Shown piece after piece: positions 60,601 through 64,000 of a stretch of 64,000 bases of DNA (its first letter is position 1; the number at the start of each line of letters is the position of its first letter). The notes beneath the pieces were generated by a model. That model had not been told where the DNA came from, did no database searches, and saw only the letters and a list, made by a program, of their open reading frames with translations. This stretch comes from Callipepla californica brunnescens (taxonomy: Eukaryota; Chordata; Aves; Galliformes; Odontophoridae): assembly GCA_023055505.1 (NCBI GenBank), contig JALIRH010000026.1:6401591-6465590 (forward strand), in the 5' to 3' direction. A program made the position numbers and the translations under genes.

Positions 60601-63035
60601 TCAGTGCTGTACTGGTATGGTGTTCAGAGCAGTGTTTCTGCGGTAAGGATGTGCCTTGAACATATAAGGGAAGAAAGAAGTCTGAGCAGGGAGGTGCTGC
60701 TTTCCCAATCACGTGTGCTTGTTTTGTTACACTGCACCAATGTGCTGTACTAAACATATCTGTGCTGTTTCCTCCTTGCAGATTTGTGGCACTTCTACGT
60801 TCTTCCTGTGCCACAAACGTGTCTTAAGTACAGTGCCATAAATTCACATTGCGTTCCCGTAAGAGAACTTAAGGAAGACCGAAGCTTTTCTCCTCTGGTG
60901 AGGAACTCCTTATTCCAAGTGCTGGGCTGTTCAGGAAGCACACACTCCCAAGTGCACAGAGTTGTGGATGTGTTTTGGAGGTGTGGGTTCTGTTCTCCTC
61001 TTCGTGTGACCTGGAATTACGCTGAGTTACTCTCACGTGCCTCAGTGAGGTGCAGCTATGGCAGGTGCTAAGCAGCCCAATGCTTTTCTCTGAACCATTA
61101 ACATCTTCCAAAAAAAAAAAAAAAAAGTATTCCTTGTTTTGCTCCCACATTGTTATTAAACCCACCCAGCTGTCTTCAGGATGCCTGTGGCATGGATTGA
61201 GAGAAGCAGTCTTTCTGGGATTTGATTCTGGGATTTGAAAGTATTGAGGTATTTCAGCTAGTTTGTTACTTTTGGGTGGTCCTGCTTTTTTTTTTTTTAA
61301 TATATATTTTTAGTAGTTTTCTTTTTTTTACCATTAAGTACTGGTCTGCAATCACATTGAAATTTCTAGTTGTAAGTGGCTAACTTCGTTTCTGAATTAC
61401 GGACTTGCATTAAAATTAATTATGCTTGCCCGCTTGGAGTGGTTTCAGTTAAACAATTAGAAAGCTCTTTATCAGCTCCTTGAAACGCTTTGTTTTGAAT
61501 GAAGTGAAAATACTACGTTTTCTTAAAAGAAAAAAAAAAAAAAGAGGAATGAAAATAAATTGATTTTCTCTCATAATGATTTCTGTTCTTAATGTTTCTG
61601 TCGCAGCAGAGTGAACAGCACTGGGAAAGATAGTGTGAACTGGCTGCCAGATACCACAGAAGCGAATCTTTATGGATGTCAGTGGTTACCATCTGCCTTG
61701 AGCACAATTTCACTGGCATGATTTCTATATGGCCGTCTTTGCCAGCAGCAGCCCAGTGCTAGGGGGCTCCTGACTTGCTAGTGTCTGCACTGCAGAACAC
61801 GTGGTAGTATTGAGATGGTTTTGTAGATTATCTGTTGGTTATATGGAGCTGGATTTGTCTCGCTTCGATGCTGGCGGAGTCCTTGTATGTGGATTACTTT
61901 GTTCTATTTGCATGAACTTTTAATGAGGGGAAAACATAATCAAGGAGAAACAAATAAGGCATTTAGCAAATGTGGCAGTTACGATGTTCTTTGCAAGTTA
62001 TATCTTATGCTGGTGTTGTTTTTAGCAGTTTGCTTGTTAATAAAATGGCTTAGTCAGAAGAAGTCTATGATTTCCACCACCCAATGTGAAGGACATAAGG
62101 GTAAAGGGTAATACTCTTTGATAGATCAGCTGCTGGAGCTGAGAGTAGATAGAGTTCTAGGCACACAGGCCTTGTGTCTGCTGACATTCGAGGCAGCTCT
62201 GTTAAAACGACTGAATTATTTGGCTCTTGCTGTGTGTGGAAGCTAACTGAACTCTTTTTTCAGGCATTAATATTTCTTCTAGTCTTTGCCTACAAGGAGA
62301 AAATTACTTGCAGAATCTGTAGCTTGTATTTGCGTGAACATTTCCCATTAGCCTTCAGAGAAATTCAGCAGCTTTTGAATTACCTTGTGTGCGGATACAT
62401 TTTAAAAAGTTAAATGAATTAAAGATGAATTAAATGTGATCTGATTCTTCCTCTCCACGATTTGGAATTGCAAAGTGGTAGCAATGTGCCTTGCGTTTCG
62501 TCGATGTTGTATGAGTTTAGGAAGTGCTAAACTATGCATAGCTTAAATCCAGTGCTTGCTGTACTTTAGGTTATTACCATAGCAGGTGTGAGCACAGTGA
62601 TTCAATAGGTGAAAAGTTAGCGTTCAATTTTGAAGTAGCAACAAGTATAGGGAATAACATTTTGGTGTCCAGGCCTGTAGCAATGATAGGAGTTGATGGT
62701 ATTCCTTCAGGAAATAATGTTAATGACAAAAATAAGAATTATTCCTCTACAGAGGGAACTGTGAAAAGCAATGAGAGGCTCCTTGGCTGCTAGTGAGCTC
62801 CTTAACATCAAATGCAGCAAGAAGAATGGAGTCCTGGCTGAGATGCTAAGGGCAAGCACATGATATTAAAGTGAAGTGTTTAAAATGACTAACTGGTAGA
62901 GATTAACAAGAAATTAGAGAAATAGAATATTTGTAAAAAGACCAAGTTTGCTGCTCACTGAAGACTGGAGCTGTGGATAGATAATGCCAAAATGCAAAGC
63001 ACACTGAGCTCTTTTTTTCACCTCTTCCTTAATAG
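57648..63035. other. Intron-like sequence
   Basis: T-rich on the plus strand. Several good acceptors are present (before 60002 and 60781, for example), but none gives a phase-1 exon with a good donor. An open frame at 60781-61071 has GTGAGG and GTAAGA donors but leaves phase 0. Confidence 0.45.
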
Positions 63036-63062
63036 GAGGGTCTGATGTAACTGATACTGAAG
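63036..63062 (+). CDS. Micro-exon of rightward gene, phase 1
   Basis: A 27-nt exon between acceptor CACCTCTTCCTTAATAG and donor AAG/GTAAGC. Only phase 1 is open; it reads GSDVTDTE. It is symmetrical (1-1) and joins the next exon 200 bp downstream to give a continuous acidic sequence. Confidence 0.55.
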
Positions 63063-63264
63063 GTAAGCCGGAATGAGAACAGGTTTTAGAGCACTTAAAT
63101 AAGTTTAAGTTTGAAGTGTTTAAAAAACATTATTGAAGCAGTCAGAACTCGCTGATGTAACCCCTGAGTAGAAGAGAAAGAAATGACTGCTAGCCTTGAA
63201 GATATTATTTTTGAGATTAAATTGATTTAGACTAATGCACTGTTTTTTTCCAAAACGCTGACAG

Positions 63265-63360
63265 GCCCTACAAAGAGAGGAGGAGCTGATACCTTGACTC
63301 ATGACAGAAAATGTCACAATTTTGCCCTTGATGAAGACCATCCAGAGGAACTGACTGAGG
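63265..63360 (+). CDS. Exon of rightward gene, phase 1
   Basis: A 96-nt exon with donor GAGG/GTAAGT (close to ideal) and acceptor CAAAACGCTGACAG. In phase 1 its 31 codons read PTKRGGADTLTHDRKCHNFA then LDEDHPEELTE. Charged, Pro/Glu/Asp-rich and probably disordered. With the exons before and after it shows the 1-1 phase pattern. This is the best plus-strand exon in the window. Confidence 0.62.
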
Positions 63361-63997
63361 GTAAGTTCTGAACTGCTTGAAAAGCTTTGTTTTCTCGATG
63401 GACCCTCCCCCAAAAAAATGTCTGTGGGCATGCCTACACCCACAGTGGCTGTGCAGGAGCAAATCCTAGAGCAGGCGGTGCTAGGAAATGTGCCATGCAG
63501 ATGCTTAGATTAGCTTCAGAAGCAGTTTAGTCATGTTTATGTGGAGCTGCATCCAAGCCACTGTGGTTTACTGCTTCCAGGCCTATGCTAATGTCTGCTC
63601 TCTGCCACGCAGACTTAATCAGCTTGTGTTAGTGACAACTTGGCAGACTCTGTCCTTTAATCCACTGTGTGTTGTAAACAGCCCTCTGTTGTGCTTCCCC
63701 TGTGGCCTGTGTTTATTTGGGTGCACTAACTCTTCTTCTTTAGTTAATTGTCCAGTAGCAGCACAAAACAGAGATGACTCTTGACAGTGTGAGAGTTCGT
63801 GTCTGAGTGGTAGGGATAGTGACAGCGAGATAAAACAGGTTTTAATTTCAGTTGGATGGCACTGAATCGTGAATAGCAGAGCTGAGGAAATTCTGTTATG
63901 TCAACTGATCTCTAAATCAAAAGTGAGTAGGCACAATTTTATATAAAATTAACTGCTTAGTATACTACTTTTTTTTTTTTTCTTCACTAATTCACAG

Positions 63998-64000
63998 AGG
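63998..64000 (+). CDS. Start of next exon, cut by window end
   Basis: A long T run followed by CTTCACTAATTCACAG is a convincing acceptor. The first three bases (AGG) complete a Glu codon from the 63265-63360 exon and continue outside the window. Confidence 0.4.

Noticed and set aside
1..64000. tRNA, rRNA, CRISPR arrays or bacterial-type operons
   Set aside because: No cloverleaf-type A/B boxes, repeat-spacer arrays or Shine-Dalgarno-preceded gene series were noticed; intron/exon structure, CR1 repeats and CpG islands indicate animal nuclear DNA.

Overview
This is vertebrate nuclear DNA, most likely from a bird. The interspersed repeats are chicken-repeat-1 (CR1) LINE fragments, introns are long and AT-rich, and there are two sharp CpG islands. 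There is no bacterial-type gene organisation. The supplied strand holds no long gene; coding signal comes as small exons (about 25-220 nt) bounded by splice sites. I could not identify any gene by name. Exons were called from acceptor/donor consensus, open frame and splice-phase agreement only, so every exon is a prediction.

Left part (1-31.4 kb): a leftward (minus-strand) gene appears to start in CpG island 1 (about 30.70-31.39 kb). Its first coding exon (ATG at 30913, acidic coiled-coil-like N-terminus) ends in a CAG/GTGAGG donor. Candidate downstream exons lie at 30.3, 29.5, 28.4, 23.1, 21.4, 20.9, 16.7, 15.1, 12.8, 7.7 and 5.4 kb. A phase-compatible path runs through these, but it was selected from more candidates than it uses. 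The rest is intron with CR1 copies, including a tail-to-tail inverted CR1 pair at about 21.8-22.3 kb.

Middle part (31.4-51.3 kb): five copies of one 300-370 bp LTR-like repeat cluster here (about 32.87, 35.94, 36.46, 49.73 and 50.96 kb). Two of them diverge and flank a 66-nt candidate exon at 36331-36396. To the left of this pair the + strand reads A-rich; to the right it is generally T-rich, which suggests rightward transcription on the right.

Right part (36.3-64 kb): a rightward (plus-strand) gene is supported by small exons that all fit phase 1-in/phase 1-out: 36331-36396, 50904-50945, 54844-54870, 55564-55623, 63036-63062 and 63265-63360, with an acceptor for the next exon at 63997. Read together they give a Ser/Lys/Glu-rich, probably disordered protein segment. 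Alternative terminal exons are possible at 50597-50695 (a different frame) and 57577-57647. CpG island 2 (about 55.78-56.35 kb) sits between these exons and has strong splice donors on both strands, so it looks like a bidirectional promoter inside the larger plus-strand gene. Open, splice-flanked minus-strand segments at 41-48 kb could be a gene leaving this island leftwards, but their phases do not all join.
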